DNA of 64,000 nt from Collinsella aerofaciens (lineage in GTDB: Bacteria; Actinomycetota; Coriobacteriia; Coriobacteriales; Coriobacteriaceae). Shown piece after piece: positions 62,447 through 64,000 of this stretch. The DNA lies in contig NZ_JAQLDQ010000001.1 of NCBI RefSeq assembly GCF_028209395.1, forward strand, positions 238,208-302,207. Reading direction: 5' to 3'. The notes beneath the pieces are model-generated. The model was not told where the DNA came from and ran no database searches. It saw nothing but the letters and a program-made list of their open reading frames with translations. How positions within the stretch are numbered: position 1 is the stretch's first letter; every line of letters starts with the position of its first letter. The position numbers and the translations under genes are program-made.

Positions 62447-62512
62447 GTTTTCAACAGGGCTTCGTCCAGCTCTCGGCAAGCTTTTGGCCAGTTGGGGAGG
62501 GCTGTTGAAAAC
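62447..62512. repeat. Inverted repeat in the pre-nuclease gap
   Basis: GTTTTCAACAG (62447-62457) and its exact complement (62502-62512) enclose 44 bases. This lies in the gap (62414-62595) between the 119-bp element and the nuclease-like gene. No gene is seen in it. Confidence 0.6.
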
Positions 62513-62595
62513 TTGGCAGTCCGTTCGGCGCCATTTTTGGTGCGTTCGCGCCAATGCGTGACTGACTGGGTTGAAATTCGTGTTTTCCTGTGCCT

Positions 62596-63723
62596 ATGAA
62601 GGATCTACTTTGTGACATATCAGCTTTTAGGTACTGGCGTTTGCCTCCTCAAGTCCGCGCTTTGTGTCCGCCGCTTCCACGACCGGAAGAAGACCGGCAG
62701 CGATATGATCTCGCCCGCAACCCGACGGCTGCGGTCGCGCTCGGTTTTCCGTTGTATACATTGGTTCGGTCGAGAAACAAACGGACTTGTCCTGCCAGCA
62801 TTAGGCAGCGGCTGTTTCTTGGTGAGCTTCCCAGGGAATCCGTGCTGGGAACGGAGCATGGGGTTTTGATTACGTCTCCTCTACTGACGGCATTCATCAT
62901 GTTGCGGCATCTGACGGATCTTCAGCTTCTTTTGGTATTGGCGGAGATGTGTGGCTTGTTTGCGGTGTGTGCCCTGCCGGCGGCACTTGAGGCGGAGCTT
63001 TCGCGTGCAATTGATTCGGGCGCGATTTCGACAACGTTCGGTTGGGTGCGCTGCCCGTCCGAGGACGGCACCGCCTCAAATTTATGGCGTCGAGACGCTT
63101 TGGTTTTGGGCGGAGACCTTGACCGTTTTTGTTCAGATGTTTGCGGGATGCGTTACGGCAATAGATTTATAGCGGTATCGCAACTCGTTCCATTGGGCGC
63201 CGCGTCGCCTTTTGAGGTCGAGGCGTATTTGCTACTTGCACTGCCGCGATCCCTGGGAGGCGAAGGTTTTTGCGGCATAGAGCTTAATGTTGAAGTGATG
63301 CTAAGCACAAGTGCTCGAGCGATTGTGGGAAAGTCCCGTGTATATATCGACCTACTTCTTTCTTCGCCGGACGGCAGGCGACAGGTGGCCATTGAATGTC
63401 AGGGAAAGGCCTCGCACGGACGCGCAGGGGATGGCTTGCGTGACGCTGACCGCATGACGGCCCTTCAGGCCATGGGCTACGATGTACTTCTCCTGACACA
63501 CAGACAGATATCCGATGAGGATAGATTCCGCGCGATCGTTAAGGCCATATGCAGGATGCTCGATGCTGAATATCGTGATAAAAGCTCAGATGAGCAAAGG
63601 GCTGAGACATTACTCCGGTCTGAACTATTCGTTGACTGGACAAAATTGGGAGTAATCGACGGAAAGATGCCCGTTAGACGCAAAACAGCTCGATCGTGGA
63701 CGGCTGCGGTTCTAAGTGAGTAG
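62596..63723 (+). CDS. Nuclease-like hypothetical protein (PD-(D/E)xK-type region)
   Basis: A 375-residue protein I do not recognise by name. The middle (LLTAFIMLRHLTDLQLLLVLAEMCG) resembles the helical part of AbiEi/DUF559-type proteins, and the C-terminal part (about 245-320) has YIDLLLSS ... VAIECQGKASHG, an Asp followed by E-x-x-K spacing as in PD-(D/E)xK or Vsr-like nucleases, then ADRMTALQAMGYDVLLLTHRQ. The ATG at 62596 has no convincing ribosome site, and lower GC and codon use differ from neighbours. It is bracketed by two 119-bp repeats; the second gives its stop codon. Probably an acquired defence or toxin-antitoxin-related gene. Confidence 0.55.
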   Translation: MKDLLCDISAFRYWRLPPQVRALCPPLPRPEEDRQRYDLARNPTAAVALGFPLYTLVRSRNKRTCPASIRQRLFLGELPRESVLGTEHGVLITSPLLTAFIMLRHLTDLQLLLVLAEMCGLFAVCALPAALEAELSRAIDSGAISTTFGWVRCPSEDGTASNLWRRDALVLGGDLDRFCSDVCGMRYGNRFIAVSQLVPLGAASPFEVEAYLLLALPRSLGGEGFCGIELNVEVMLSTSARAIVGKSRVYIDLLLSSPDGRRQVAIECQGKASHGRAGDGLRDADRMTALQAMGYDVLLLTHRQISDEDRFRAIVKAICRMLDAEYRDKSSDEQRAETLLRSELFVDWTKLGVIDGKMPVRRKTARSWTAAVLSE

Positions 63724-63832
63724 GCTTTTGGCACTTTGGCGACCAGGCCGTTTTGAAACAAGTCATTTACCTGCGACTTTATAAAGCAATACGGATGGTC
63801 TGCTCGGCAAGTTTCGAAAAGTCTACTCACTT
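63714..63832. repeat. 119-bp element with terminal inverted repeats, copy 2
   Basis: Direct repeat of 62295-62413 in the same orientation, with AAGTGAGTAGGCTTTT at the left (one mismatch) and AAAAGTCTACTCACTT at the right. Contains the stop codon of the nuclease-like gene. The palindrome extends one or two bases further (CTAAG/CTTAG). Confidence 0.85.
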
Positions 63833-63923
63833 AGTTTTTGACGAGAGACCGATGCCGAAGATAGCTCTATTTCAGGGCGTTAACGAGTCCTCGAGACACA
63901 AAAAGGCCCGAACCAATACGGTC

Positions 63924-64000
63924 TGAACTGCCTCCCATTTCTTGGACATGAGAAATGGGAGGCTTTCTTTATGCGCGTTGATTTGAGAGTGAAGCATGAT
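63924..64000 (+). mobile_element. Left end of an IS3-family (IS150-like) insertion, cut by window end
   Basis: TGAACTGCCTCCCATTTCTT and GGACA at 63924-63948 resemble the left inverted repeat of IS150-group elements (TG..CTG..CC...TTGGACA). It forms a hairpin with a complement at 63951-63963, and a reading frame MRVDLRVKHD starts at 63971, where orfA would begin. The window ends before the transposase can be confirmed. Confidence 0.45.

Overview
The window is a compact, high-GC bacterial chromosome segment (about 60% GC by eye) that most resembles the human-gut actinobacterial class Coriobacteriia, probably Collinsella. This placement rests on gene content and style: a bile-salt-hydrolase-like enzyme, a Kup potassium transporter, a vertically inherited-looking Tet(M)-like translational GTPase, LAxTG-anchored surface proteins, many LysR and GntR regulators, and AAGGAG-type ribosome binding sites. 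No rRNA, tRNA, origin, CRISPR array or prophage was seen.

Layout. 1-9.5 kb: ClC-type channel, a GntR/ABC transporter operon, a 300-bp array of 80-bp palindromic units, release factor 3, a VUT-family transporter, an SDR enzyme, uracil-DNA glycosylase and a MATE exporter. 9.6-18.9 kb: RlmA-like methyltransferase, two small 4-TM paralogues around a LysR gene with a 3' frameshift, then an operon pairing an orphan solute-binding lipoprotein with a double-sensor MscS channel, followed by small genes, an RsmJ-like methyltransferase and a GNAT enzyme. 19-28 kb: Tet(M)-like GTPase, AAA ATPase, short UvrA paralogue, TrmL, CobW-type GTPase, ArsC-like protein and a flavoprotein, several separated by perfect palindromes containing GGGACAG. 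28-34 kb: an IS30 relic with an AT-richer small membrane gene, then two large cyclic-di-GMP proteins (GGDEF-PAS-GGDEF and a GGDEF/EAL hybrid) and a patatin-like lipase. 34.5-38 kb: a TPP-riboswitch-controlled thiamine salvage operon (thiM, a thiamine-binding protein, thiE) and a HAD phosphatase. 38-50 kb: LysR plus MetE-like methyltransferase, uracil permease, an esterase, a tandem duplication of LAxTG surface beta-helix proteins, an AzgA-type purine permease, a deformylase-like protein lacking its catalytic Glu, and the bile salt hydrolase. 49.5-60.7 kb: Kup, EamA exporter with divergent LysR, an HTH-aminotransferase fusion, a true deformylase, an MFS exporter, an RGG-rich winged-helix protein, and pdxST. 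60.8-64 kb: PdxR, a pair of 119-bp terminal-inverted-repeat elements flanking a nuclease-like gene, and the left edge of an apparent IS3-family insertion.

How it fits together. The window is largely nutrient uptake and cofactor salvage (purines, pyrimidines, potassium, thiamine, vitamin B6, methionine) with local regulators beside their targets, typical of a fermentative gut bacterium. The most unusual content is non-coding: at least six families of intergenic palindromes, and two copies of a multi-stem RNA-like element (55525-55670 and 58798-58947). In those two copies every long stem differs in sequence yet keeps base pairing, while the GACC-AGAA-GGTC tip, the TACC loop and several single-stranded blocks are unchanged. 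That is direct evidence of a conserved structured RNA following two plus-strand genes.
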